DNA of 64,000 nucleotides from Isoetes taiwanensis (GCA_021234155.1 JAJEKV010000078.1:2170001-2234000); one strand, 5' to 3'; shown: positions 21,903 to 33,350, numbered from the stretch's first letter. Numbers and translations are program-made. The notes: a model not told the origin generated them from the sequence alone.

Positions 21903-24015
21903 TGAAGTACATCCAACCTATTGAAGAAGGATGAGCAAAGGCGGAGATAAGACAATCGATTGCCGGACAAAACAATCATCTAACTACGCTGCCCGGCAAC
22001 CAATGCACCTCCCCCTCCCCCAAACAAAGAATTCATCTAAAAGCTGATCACAAAGAACCCTTAAAGGATATCAAGCATGACAAAAAGATGGCTAAAAAGG
22101 CGGCGGTGGGCGAGAACCGGGCCCTGAAAAGAAAAGCTCAAGAAGGGATGGAACTCATGAAGTATAGAGCTAACTAAAACCTCAATAAATACAAAAAATT
22201 CATGTAAAATCAAAATAACTAGAGAGAGTAAGAACCAAGAAAAAATGGGAGAAAGCAAGACACCTACTTACAAAAAATAGATAGATTCTAAAATGCTTAT
22301 GAAATAAGTAGACACTAAAAATCAAGCTACGGCTGAAGCAAGAAAGGGTGAAGATAAGACTACAGCAAATTGGGCGAAAAAGGGACAAGGGTGCAAATAA
22401 ACAAACCAGACGAATAAAACTGAGTACAAAATATGGCCCATATGGAATATTTAATAACACAAGATTGAAGGAGCAACTGCAATAAACATGTTAGTAGAAA
22501 GAATCAATAGGAAGTGAAGGGCTAACAGAATATATAATGGGCCACAAGAAGCAATGGGATAAATCAAGAACAAAAGGAAGGGAATGGAGCATATGAAGTA
22601 CAAAAGATCAAGAAGATAGAGAGGAAGAAAGGGAAAGGACTAATGTGGCAAAGACCTAAAGGAGCCAACTAGAACTAAAGAACCTTGATGTGCAAGTGCA
22701 ATAATAGGACAACAAGAAGGAGATGAGCCAAGATAGTAGGAAAAATAGCTAAAGGAAACATCATGGAACTGAGATTAGCTAGCAGAAGCAAAGATATCAT
22801 CTACGATGCATAATAGCCCAAAGGTGCACAAACTAATTTCCAATTCCCATAGAAACAAGCGAAAAGTCCAAGTAGCGAGCAACAAAAAGCTAAAACAATG
22901 ATTAAAGTTTGCAAACCCATGCAAGACGGCAACCAGAATGCCAAGATTACTAAATAATGCAAATGTTTAGCCAAACCAAAATCCAACATCATTTCATGCT
23001 GGAGAATGAGAAATATATGCGACGATAAAATGAACCATGGGCCTAATACACGTCATCAAAAAATGTCTGCAAAGCGAAAACAACAAGAACGTAAGTGCAG
23101 AATAGACCAATATGTAAAAACGAAGAAATTATCAATATCCACGACAAAGACGGGAACAAAAACGGAACCAGATGCAGCGGTGGATTCAATCCTCAGAAAG
23201 GCTAATTGGCAAAAGACAACCAGATAATGAGAATAACGAGAATCGTTATCTTGGTTGAGATAGGATTCGCTCGCTAGATTCTCACCAAGATAACGATTAG
23301 ACAAAGTGGCCTAATGAACATATAGTGGTGAGTTAATGGGGCAAAGGAGTGGTTGATGGAGGAAGAATGTGAGAGCATAAAATAATGGAGCAGGTAACAT
23401 GGGCCAACAAACACATGGTCAAACATCTAGGCCATTAAGGAAACTAGAAAACATTGCTACCTAACACATCAAAAAACAAAAGAATAGGACAATAAAAAAC
23501 AATCTTGAACCAAAACAATGGAAGGAACAATGGAAGTTGGACAATGGAAAGTACTCACAACCAACCAAAAATACGAACTAGAGAAATATGGATGTAATAT
23601 CCAAGAACAAACCAACATAGCCAAATGCATGCATTAAATGAAATTATGAAGAATGTCTAAAAGAACAACATCTACCAAGTATGGGTGACCAAATGTGGAC
23701 AACCACCCACCATGAGTACGTAGCAGGACTAATCATCAAGATGTACCATGAGTGACCAGGACGGATAATAATATAAATAGAAGTTCATAACTTACATACA
23801 CCTGTATACCATACGGAAATTGCAAAAGCACTAGGCTCTTCAATACTTCCAACGAAATCAACAAGTGGAATCACACTATGAAATAAGAAACAATTGGGAA
23901 ATGACAAACTGTCGTCTATGGGACAAGACCTCTGTAGTCATATTAAAGGTGTTAAAATACCATGCCAAATGTTAGCATCAATGCATAGCAAATCGGATCT
24001 ATAAACAAACTGCAT

Positions 24016-24365
24016 GAAAAACAACCAGGCCAAATACTAGCACCTAAACATGGCAAGAACCTCCAAGAAGAAGAAAAAGTGGAGTCCAACCAATGAAATG
24101 GAGAAAATAAACTAGTAGAAAAAACCCATTAGCCGCAGAAAGTGCAAATGTGACATCACTACGTTTCTATGAAAGACGAACGTGTATGGAATGAAAAACA
24201 ACCAGGCCAAATACTAGCACCAAAACATGGCAAGAACCTCCAAGAAGAAGACAAAGTGGAGTCCAGCCAACCAAACGGAGAAAATAAACTGGTAGAAAAA
24301 ACCCGATTAGCCACAGAAAGTGCAAATGTGACATCACTATGTTTCTATGAAAGGCGAACATGGAA
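24016..24365. repeat. Tandem duplication, 177-bp unit, two copies
   Basis: Units starting at about 24016 and 24193 are nearly identical from ACAACCAGGCCAAATACTAG through AAGTGCAAATGTGACATCAC to TTTCTATGAAAG. Non-coding. Confidence 0.9.
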
Positions 24366-26203
24366 ACTTCTTTACCAGATGGTGAAACATACAGAACCGT
24401 AAAACACTCAAAGCGATGCGGAAAAAGAGAGAAGAGATTCTGTTACAATGGTTTCGTGAAACTGAAACGACCTTTAAAGTACTAAAGGATACTCGGAATA
24501 ACCAAATAGCCATACATATAAAATTGTCCAATATTTACCTGAAACGACCTCCATCCCTACGTGTCCAATGGAACCGAAACCTCCATCTATATGTTCCAAT
24601 TGGAAAACCTATTCCCAAAGCCCGCCGTATAGAAAAGAAAGGGAGAATATAGAGAGTGGCCTCAATTTGCAAGGGGGATCCCAAATAAGTGCCCGCGCGG
24701 AGACAAGAAAATGAACTTGACAATCGCTTGAAATAAGAAAAGAAAAATGTTGAAATCCTATCTTGGCACAAACAAACACATTAGATAACCAACTCCACCA
24801 ACAAAAGGTTACTGGAGACATTTTAGTAAAAATTATATAACATAGGGCATATTACAGCGGAAGATGTTATGACTGGCTGCGCCCAACCTAAAAGGGCCAC
24901 ATGGCAGCCCTGGCATGCCGAAACCATGAAGTTTGCAAAGGCGGTGGCCATTGAGTCCATGATAACATTTGAAGATGACAATCCGATTTACATCATAAAC
25001 CATGAAAACACAGAGGAAACTGCCAGCCCCAAAAGCAAATGTAGAATTTTATTGTAGAATTTTATAGAAGCGTAGCCTGCTTTAACAAGACAGAAAATGG
25101 CGCAGCTGTAGGCCAGGATCGAGTCAGGAAGACGGGAGACTACAATTTCATGCAAGAACCCAGGTTAAAGCAACAGTAAACAAGGCTAGAAACTAGATAT
25201 TTAGAGGCAGAGGATGATGACATATATGCAGCCGAAGAATCCCAGCCCGTCAGGAGAGCTTAAGCTATCACTATTGGTGAATCGGATTACCCAAAGCATA
25301 TACAGGACAAAGGAGCAGAAAAACGACCCATACAACGGTTCACGGTTAAAGGAAAAAATCACAGTTGGGCATGAATCTGGACAAAAGCAAAGCAACTGAA
25401 GAACAGATTTAGGCGCGCAAAACTGGAACCAACATATCAGAATAAGGAAAAAAGAAACGGCCCGTCTGGGTTGTGGAATAACTCCCAAAGAAATAACAGA
25501 ACAAGGGAACTCAAGTGACAGACGAAACTGGTTGTGGCATATTGGATAGGGAAAACCACAATAAATAGGGATAAAACCAACAACAATCAGTAAACAGAAA
25601 ACTAACCGATCCTGATGAATCATGCTAGCAATCCTTACTCGGAAGCCCAAAACCTGTCTGAACCTATGGCAATCAAGCCGAGCAAAGGATACCTCCGATC
25701 GAAGGAAACACAAGCAAAAACTAGCGCAAAGCAACTGAAACAATCAGTAAAAATTCGATTTTATACCTGGAAAGTTGTCGGATGCAAGTCGGTGGAAAAT
25801 ATACAATTCTTTGAATGCAAGTCATCCCTATCAAGAAGTGTTTGGAGGTAAATCGCTCCAGAAAAACACCGGCTTCGGATCTAGGCGGCATGAGTTGAAA
25901 AAGACAAAGTTTTGGATCCTTGGTAAAGACAAAGTTTTGGATGCTTGGTAGAGGCGTGCATGTATAAGCTAGGCAGGGATAAGTCTCCAACACAAAGCTA
26001 GAAGGGACATGAATGAAACTGGTAGGATAGAGAAAGAGGAGGAAACTAGCTCAAGAGAACCCCGATGAATGGAAAAGGAAGAAGACACAGAATAAATAGG
26101 AGATGTGCGATGGGGCGTCCCCATCCAAGGAATGTCGGTTCTATTGCTATAGAACCGTGGCATTAAAGAAAAATTTGCACTACAGAAACTCCGTACTCTC
26201 AAA

Positions 26204-26534
26204 TCATAAAATCCCATTTCGTTTCAAGTACCAAAACTTCTTAGACCTTGAAGGATTACTACACAAATTGTTATAGCCATTCCTAATGGTATTATGATGC
26301 CGGATAAATTGCTTTTCCAATATGTTTGCCTCGTGTCGATTGGCGGCATGCCTTAATATCTCAAACTGGAACATGTTCAAAATGCATCCATACTTCTCAA
26401 TATCTTTAGCCATTTTCTTATTTGGCTTCTTCATATGTTGTTTCATACGTTTCCAAGGATACACCGATTGCCCTATATATTTCATCTCCCTCCCCACATA
26501 TGTAATGCAATAGATATAAATAGGTTTCAATATC
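26204..26534 (-). CDS. GIY-YIG family endonuclease, stand-alone
   Basis: Single-domain nuclease ORF, open as read. From the Met at about 26534 the protein has PIYIYCITYVG (GIY half), KYIGQS (YIG half), then WKRMKQHM with the conserved Arg and His, FEILRHA, EANILEKQFI with the metal-binding Glu, and GYNN with the conserved Asn; it is about 110 aa. An upstream in-frame Met at 26578 lies inside a hairpin loop, and an acceptor-like TTTTGCAG lies between the two Mets, so the true 5' end may be an exon border. Such nucleases make nicks or breaks in mobile introns, Penelope-like elements, large DNA viruses and repair proteins. No RT is attached, which argues against an intact Penelope element. The ORF ends at 26204. 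Confidence 0.8.
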
Positions 26535-26551
26535 ATGCACTCATTGCCTGC

Positions 26552-26660
26552 AAAAGCAAAATTGAGCATGACATGCATGAGTGCTCAATTTTGCTTTTTG
26601 TAATTTTTCATTTTGTATAAATAATAAAGAAGCTGGTGCTACACAAAATGAAAAATTACA
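26552..26660. repeat. Two adjacent perfect hairpins upstream of the GIY-YIG ORF
   Basis: Hairpin 1: AAAAGCAAAATTGAGCA at 26552-26568 pairs with TGCTCAATTTTGCTTTT at 26582-26598 (17 bp, 13-nt loop). Hairpin 2 begins at the very next base: TGTAATTTTTCATTTTGT at 26599-26616 pairs with ACAAAATGAAAAATTACA at 26643-26660 (18 bp, 26-nt loop). Both stems are perfect and AT-rich. Confidence 0.9.
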
Positions 26661-26857
26661 TCTAATCATGATCTATGAAATGCCATCACATAATCACAAA
26701 CAACATATACCTTTACGAACAGTGAATGTAAACAATAACCGAAGTGCTAAAACAACCATAATAAATGCAAAGAAGCTCCACACAATTTATTGAAGTATAC
26801 CGAAGTCAACATTATTGTTCAGAAAACTATACTTCAATTACATCAAATGTTACCAAC

Positions 26858-27663
26858 TTATGTTGGGCTCGGGAAAAAATCCTTGTTCCCGAAAAGCTCG
26901 ACCGCAATTACGGGATTAATTTGATACGTAACTTTCTCTACTGTCATTGGATTTTTTGCCGTATGGTCATGCCCATACATTTGCATTAATCTTGACATCA
27001 ACTTCTGCGCTTGACTGTTTGGCATCTCCATCAATTCAGAAATAGTTACATTGTAACAAAAGTACAACATTGCACATTGGTAACCATTAACACCTTTGCT
27101 AACATCATCCAACAACTCGCTAGCCTCATCCTTCCCCAAAGCATCGTAATCACACTCAATATTTTGCGACCTTAAAAAGAACTTCAAGAAACCTACAAAT
27201 GTCAAATGACAAAAAAAAATCGCATAAATACAATCAAAAGCAAAAAAAGGAAGAAAAAAGAAACCACTGATACACATACCATCTGTGGGGCCATCGCTGT
27301 TCTTCTTTGTAAGACTCGCTCTCTTCTCTTTGTCAGATCAGTAAAGTCATCCATCTTCTTCTTGCTTTCCCAACCTTTTATGTATGCCTCCGGTTCCATC
27401 CCACACAAATTCAAATGACGCATATGAGCACTGTCTAAAGTAAACCTTTTTGAGCTCGATGAAACCGGCACAGGAGATGCTTGTTTTATCTCTTCCAGTA
27501 AAAGCTCCCAAGCCTAGATATGTTTGAACAAACAAAAAGAACAAATAGAAACAACATCCACATATGAGACCCCCCAAAAAAATGCACACTACAAAAAAAC
27601 CTGTTTAGTAGCCTTCCTTTTTCTCGATTCCGACGCACTAGGGTTGCCCTTAGGAGGAGCCAT
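26858..27663 (-). CDS. Unknown three-exon gene upstream of the GIY-YIG ORF
   Basis: I do not recognise it. Exon 1 is 27663-27601 (MAPPKGNPSASESRKRKATK, a basic leader). The first intron runs from GTTTTTTT to ATCTAG. Exon 2 is 27513-27280 (AWELLLEEIKQ, FTLDSAHMRHLNLCGMEPEA, then a basic helical segment to MAPQM). A GTATGTG donor follows and TTTGTAG at 27193 precedes exon 3, 27192-26858 (NIECDYDALGKDEASELLDD, NSQAQKLMSRLMQMYGHDH). The GTATGT donor would put exon 3 out of frame, while a GTGTAT donor four bases later keeps it open; so either the junction differs or a frameshift is present. Same strand as the GIY-YIG ORF, 280 bp upstream of it, divergent from the helicase remnant. Confidence 0.45.
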
Positions 27664-27673
27664 GTAAAGGGCA

Positions 27674-28249
27674 ATGCACACGAAAAACAAACTCCTAAAG
27701 ACCACTTCAACAAACGAGATTAAGGAATACAAGGGAAATTGCATGAATATATATTGCAACAATGTGATATTACAACGTGATGGCCATGATCAAGATGGTC
27801 TCCAGCGACCGTATCCACGAGATATGATTATATACCAACGCAACAGCAGAAGACGGGACAAGCAGCTGGACCAACGACCCGACATTCCACCAGATACCTT
27901 ATGTCGTCGTGGGATGCAGAGTCATAATCATTACCAACATGGACAAAACGGAGAAATAGTCAACAGAACGACAGGAATAGTCGCATACATAGAGATCAAC
28001 GAGCAAACAGGAGATGCGAAAGGCATCACGGTCCACATTGATGACTTCCTCCGCCACATGCACGTCAAGCGAACGCTGGTCGAGTACAGGCACCAGGGGC
28101 CCAAAACCATCTTCAAGAGAACGTTTCCAATCGCGCTGGCATACGCCATGACAGGGCGCAAGAGCCAGAGCTCCACGATAGAAGGCAACACAATCATGAT
28201 CGTGAGGAGGGTGTTCACGCCTGGGCTACTGTACGTGATGCTCTCGTGA
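27674..28249 (+). pseudogene. C-terminal part of a PIF1/Helitron-type helicase
   Basis: SF1B helicase tail. NRTTGIVAYIEI corresponds to the NGTRG segment of PIF1 helicases, FPIALAYAMTGRKSQSSTIE to motif V (AYAMTIHKSQGQT in the family) and FTPGLLYVMLS to motif VI (YVALSR). The frame stops with TGA exactly where the conserved Arg codon is expected, then goes on as IKDRKHR, so a CGA-to-TGA change probably killed it. The N-terminal helicase motifs are missing. Helitrons are the usual plant source; a cellular PIF1 or a viral helicase are alternatives. Confidence 0.65.
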
Positions 28250-30980
28250 ATAAAGGACAGGAAACATCGATTGTATCGCCAATCACGACGGCGGACTTCC
28301 TTTCGAACAAAACGCTGCTAATATAGCTACTTCAATCCCCACTTCATTGTACGAGGGGGAACCATACATTTCCAAAACACCATCGCGAGGTGGATTCTTC
28401 CAAATCCATCTACCTAGCCTTCTTCCCAACCCTGCAGTTCTGCTAGTTATTTTATTTTATTTTATTTTATCTTTTTTGCAGATCCTGGGCCACGACATTG
28501 GTGGCAACACAGATGGCTTCTTAATCTTTCTTCTCCTTTAAACTTCTTCTGCAGATCTGGCAAAGATGCTTGTTTATCTGAGACACAGAGCGGAGAGCAA
28601 AGAGCATAGGCAACAAGCAAGAAGAATGTTTTTTTGGCTAGAGCGTGGAGAACTTGACATAAGGGTAGAGGATCTTTTCCTTCTCGGTCTGTGCAGGTTT
28701 GGCTGGAGCTGGGCAACATGCAGATCACAATGGCAAAACATTGCAACAACGGTAAGCAGTTGGACAGATTTGAGGCAGTTAGAAAAGCAGGTTCCTTTGA
28801 AAATGAAGGATGGTTGTGACATTGTTGAACATCAGTAAGAGAAAAAAAAAGCAGAGGAAGGATTCAATGCCTCCAATAGTGTGCATATCCGCCAGAGCAA
28901 GAGTAGAAGAAATTTCTTGCTGAGAGGATTCTGTTATCCCTCCAGACTTCGGGCTTGTCCTGGTCTTTTGAGATTTCAAAATCAGAAGGAATATTATCTC
29001 AAGTAAGTCTGCCAGCAACAAAGACTGATGCCCCAAATGAATAATATAAGACGACTGCTTCAAATGAATATGCAGCACCAAAATGATCCGGGAAAAATTC
29101 TATCTTGGTAGGATCTCCATTCTGATGGGCGGATTTTCCCACATCCCCATTAGTTGGCCTCAAAAGACGAAAAACAAGACCATTTTGGCATGCTGCTACA
29201 TGAAATAATAACAGAAGGAATTGAAACAAGAGATTGAGGAAGTAAATGGGCGCAATAACTCTTATAATCAATAAGAACAAGAAAGTACAAGATAATGAGC
29301 CCTCCATACTCTGAAAAACATGGAGGGCCTTTGAATCCATGATCAAGAGGAGGTCACCGTCTCAAGAATTGTGGAAGCAGGGAAGAGGTATCTTAAATAT
29401 TCACCTCTTAATCTCCACCTTACATTATACCTCTTCATCTCAACCTTCAAAATACACCCCTTCATCACAACTATTAAAACTATTTTAAAGGTCTTTAACT
29501 ACAATTAATCTCCTTCACATCCCTCCCTTCGATTTTTTTCCAAAATCCCGGGTCCACAGTGGAGGTGGGACCGGGGGCCGGAGAGGAGGGGAGGCACCAC
29601 CTGAGGGCCTCCACAGCACCAAGATACTTTAATACAACATAAACACTAGGCGAGGCTTCTCGGACAACATTATGGCATGAAGCCCACCCTAGCAATACCT
29701 AAGCTCGAGGGCTACCAAACAAAATAACACTAGAACCACTATTAATTGTATAGATACTCAACACCGGGAGTGGTTAGAAACAAGCAAATATGAGATATAA
29801 AACTTTACAAGCGATGACCCATAGTGGAGGCCAACAAAGAGACAAGAAAAGCCTAACAAATAAGGAAGTATGGGATCCAAAGGGGTAGGGGGTGGGACAA
29901 GCGACCAAAGGGTGAGGCTCAAAAGCGCCTTTTGATAAAGACCAAACAAAGGTTCATGAACGTAAATAATCTAAAATTAGCCCTCAATTAGCCTCAAGAA
30001 AGATTTATCCGATAATCTTAAAATGCAAATAAATTACACTTCTAGAGCCAAGTTATAACACAATCGAAGATGAACCAACAACCATGTTGGAAAGGAAGCA
30101 GGAAAAAGAAAGGAAGAAGTGTCAAAGCACTATGAATTGCCCCAATTTCATTTTTTGGGTGGCAAAGCCTCGCTTATGTGGGTTTGTGGCATATCCTAGA
30201 ATATATATAAGATATACTGGTGACTGCTCCAAACCCATTGTTCCCTGTAAACTGGCAATTTCGTGCATTCTGGATCGCGGATGTTCCAACCAAATAACTG
30301 GTAGGGCAGACCGAATGTTGAATCTGACGCTTGGCCCTGTGCTTATGGGTCTGATACGGTGGGATGCGGTGGGTCAGAAATATGGCAGTTCGATGCAACA
30401 TGTTGAGACATCTTAATGCCTAAAGTTTCATAGCCCTATCATTCAAGGATCAACAAGATTTAAGGAAGGAATTGTATCAATGTAAATGCTTCATATCACT
30501 AAACTTTGACATCTTGCTCAAAACACTCTGGTAAGATATTTTTCAGACCCAACAATGAATCTAATTTTTTGTTGATAACCTTGTGAATTTTTTTTTGCTA
30601 GACGAAGACAATGGTAAGGAAAGGTCTATCAATAGATTGCGATTTCTTCGTTTTGAAATGTTTGGTGAACTAATATATTTTACACAGGTCCTGTCATTGT
30701 TCCAGCAGATTCAGATCTTTGTCCATTTTACAATCCTTCAACCATTTTACAATCCTTCAAGAACAATTTGTATTATTTGATCCCGTTCTTCCTTGAGTCA
30801 TGCTTATTTCTATTCTATCAACGATTGTTTCTACTCTGTATATTAAATGCCCTCTTTTAGATTCCATCATGCTTAAATCAAGAAAACCCTACCATAAAAA
30901 AACTCTACCTCCATGGTTTAGATTTCTTATTTTCTCCAAAAAAAGCTTAAGACAGATATCCTGAAGAAGTGGACGTTGTG
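28250..30980. other. No gene recognised
   Basis: AT-rich intergenic DNA. It holds a (TTTTA)n run at 28449-28470 and short ORFs without motifs. The two overlapping ORFs near 28462-28838 on opposite strands are not supported by any domain. Confidence 0.5.
28449..28470. repeat. (ATTTT)n short microsatellite
   Basis: Four to five tandem ATTTT units in intergenic DNA. Confidence 0.85.
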
Positions 30981-30987
30981 ACTGGCA

Positions 30988-31345
30988 TTGTTGGTTGTGC
31001 CTCTTTTTCCAATAACTTTGGGAGATAATACCTCCAGAGTTTGGTATTCAAAGGATCATTTAAAGAATGAGTCGGACAAATACTCATTTCTCTATGCTTC
31101 AAGTTTGGGGGCAGAAAATGAGTCAAATATACTGGATGCAGATAAACCTCAATTGCTAGTCAAGGTTGGTGGACATGAGGCATTTATAGATGCTGAAAGA
31201 AGAATTCAATGGGCACTATGGAGAAGTTTGATGAAATCCCTTGGATTTCTAAGAACCAGAAAGTGATTCTTTTGACAGCCATTGATCTTCTAAGAGAAAT
31301 GGACCAGTCATCACAATATGCATGCCTTGATCAAACTGGTCAAAG
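30988..31345 (+). other. Possible host-gene exon(s), tentative plant Rav1/DMXL-like segment
   Basis: Two overlapping frames look like coding sequence of a host protein: KPQLLVKVGGHEAFIDAERR, then in another frame MEKFDEIPWISKNQKVILLT and SSQYACLDQTGQR, with an AAG|GTACTC donor-like site at about 31345. The last part resembles, from memory, the segment ahead of the RFW-x2-RFQQL region of plant Rav1/DMXL-type WD40 proteins (V-ATPase assembly). The frame change means a splice or frameshift lies near 31205. DIRS copy B begins 50 bp later. The assignment is weak. Confidence 0.25.
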
Positions 31346-31396
31346 GTACTCTATCATGTGGTCTGCATTTAATTTTCTGCCTTCCAAACATATAAC

Positions 31397-32646
31397 TCAT
31401 GCCATGTGGAGGATTGAAGACGCTCAGATGCGGTAAAAAGGCCATGAAAGGAGAGCATGGGTGTACCAGGAATAGACAATCAAGCACCCCAACCCTCATT
31501 GCTAGCATCAAACCCGAGGGTGACTTTCGTGAGGAGAGGGGGCCAAAGAGGACAACGGTCAAATCTGAACACAATAGTTCACAAAGACACATTGCTCGTG
31601 ATGTAACAGTTGAGGAAAACAAAAAGGAGTATCCCAAAGCTCAGAGTAGCGGAGATCAGAGTGAAGGCCTGAGGTTAAGACAACACACAAGTGGCCAAAA
31701 ACTAGTGAAACCGAGGAAACGAGCAATGAAGCGAGCAGAGACCACAGGAGTAGCAAGCAAGTCAGAACAAAGAGATAAAGCGGGACTTTTTAGTGGCGCG
31801 AGATGCGAACAAACCATCCCGGGCATCGACTATGAAACCTAAGAAGACAAAAGAGAAATGAGAAATGCGAAACGACACTTTTTCCAAGCGAAGAAAAAAA
31901 CTCGGCTTCTTTGTAAGTAAAAAATAATCTGGATTTGAAGGGACTCGGGCGAGGAGTGACACAGAAACAGGATATCATCAACATATGGGGAGCAACGGAT
32001 GCCCTAAGCACGCCACCGGGGAACCAATTGCCGAATGAGTTTGGTGAACACAAATGGAGCAGAGGCGAGTCCAAAGGGGAGAACATTGAAGACAAAGAAC
32101 TGACCGTCCAGTGAAAAACCAAGAAAATAACGGTGAGGAGGCCAGATGGAGATATGATGATAACCCAATTTCAAGTCTATCGCAAAAAGGAAATCGGCAG
32201 GTTTGCAAAGATGGGAGAGCAGGTCCAATGACTCATAGCGAAAAGGGGGAACAGATAAAAAGGATTTCAAGACATGCAAATCTAAGATAAGACGCCACTT
32301 TACTTGACCTTTAGGAACCACCCCCAACGGGAAACAGAAGAAGAGACAAGAAGGCATAAGGGAGGCGGCACCGGTCCGAAGGAGTTCGTAAACGGCAGAA
32401 CGAGCAAAATCAAGCTGGGTAAACAAGGAAGAATTATTCTTTGCAAAAAAGGGTTGGACAGGGGAATGAGTTAGCCAAGGCAAACGATAACCAAACTGGA
32501 TCCAACTGAGCACCTGCTGAGAGGAACAGAAGGACTGCCAAAAAGACAAAGCGGACAAGAGGCGATTGAGGACCAGGTAGATGATGGAGGGGTGATGGAT
32601 AATTGGGGCACTGGTGGGAGAGTAGGGAGTGCTGAAGTGGTGTTTT
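31397..32646 (-). mobile_element. DIRS-type retrotransposon copy B (RT part), interrupted by Copia
   Basis: Colinear with 55495-56690 of copy C and continuing into the gag end. Minus-strand pieces: SITPPSSTW (gag end), QFGYRLPWLTHSP, TGAASLMP, GVVPKGQVKWRLILDL, FAIDLKLGYHHISIWPPH and FLGFSLDGQFFVFNVLPFG, the RT core typical of DIRS elements, then APFVFTKLIRQLV and the start of RNase H. One 184-aa ORF (32558-32004) is open; the rest is frameshifted. It lacks the 1.2 kb present between gag and RT in copy C. Its gag-side end is the Copia insertion point. Confidence 0.85.
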
Positions 32647-32898
32647 TGTTAGAAATCACAGGTTGAATTCGCAAAGAAACACAGAACAATGCAAGGAAAC
32701 GAACTTAGAGATAACACAGAAGACTTAGATTGAACTGCTAATAACAAGCGTACATCCTTTTATAATCAGAATTAGAATCTTCCTTTAATAGAGTAGGTAG
32801 AGATTCTTTCTAATCTTAGAACATTTAAGTACAACAAACGAAACTGCAGATTCCTAGTTTGATCAGAGTTTGATTCCATAAGCCTTTAATTCTCAACA
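32647..32898 (-). repeat. Copia 3' LTR
   Basis: 252 bp, TG...CA ends; the partner is at 37299-37556. It lies next to the polypurine tract, so it is the 3' LTR in element sense. Confidence 0.93.
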
Positions 32899-33350
32899 CT
32901 CCTCCTTAAAGGCTCGGGGAATCATGCCAATTGTCTTCATGTGAGTCGAACTTTGGAGAATTCGAGCCTTCGTGAACATGTCTCCGCACTAACTTACCGT
33001 AGCTGCAATATGCGAGATGTACTCTTCCATCTTCTACCATTTTCCATCGATGATATTTGCGCATTAGAATCTTCCTTTAATAGAGTAGGTAGAGATTCTT
33101 TCTAATCTTAGAACATTTAAGTACAACAAACGAAACTTGATTCCTAGTTTGATCGTAGTTTGATTCCATAAGCCTTTAATTCTCAACACTCCTCCTTAAA
33201 GGCTCGGGAATCATGCCAATTGTCTTAATGTGAGTCAGCAACTTTGGAGAATTCGAGCCTTCGTGAACATGTTCCGGCTAACTTATCGAGTCTGCAATAT
33301 ACGAGATGTACTCTTCCATCTTCTACCATTTTCCCCGATCGATGATATTT
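32771..33350 (-). repeat. Tandem duplication of the LTR end plus adjoining Copia sequence, about 292-bp period
   Basis: The segment from ATTAGAATCTTCC (32771) through the LTR end, polypurine tract and following bases to CCATTTTCC (about 33050) is repeated from 33063 to about 33350, with small indels. The second copy thus carries an internal partial LTR and polypurine tract. Confidence 0.9.
32899..32907 (-). other. Copia polypurine tract
   Basis: Minus strand AAGGAGGAG directly abutting the 3' LTR; the plus-strand DNA primer site. Confidence 0.8.

Larger units (their letters stand above)
20945..26180. other. Purine-rich non-coding stretch without recognisable genes
   Basis: The plus strand is strongly enriched for A and G over more than 5 kb. 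The many minus-strand ORFs here (for example 25201-25743) are Phe/Leu/Ser/Cys-rich, as expected from pyrimidine-rich DNA, and carry no motif. Similar strand bias recurs at 56790-57900 and 59870-60480 near DIRS copy C. It may be decayed element DNA. Confidence 0.5.

Noticed and set aside
25201-25743. 180-aa minus-strand ORF
   Set aside because: Cys/Phe/Leu-rich as expected from pyrimidine-rich DNA; no motif, no splice context, no plausible neighbour.
28380-28450. Possible Helitron 3' end (hairpin near GGATTCTTCCAAATCC, then CTAGT)
   Set aside because: The stem is imperfect and the distance to CTAG is too long for a typical Helitron terminus; no 5' TC end was located.
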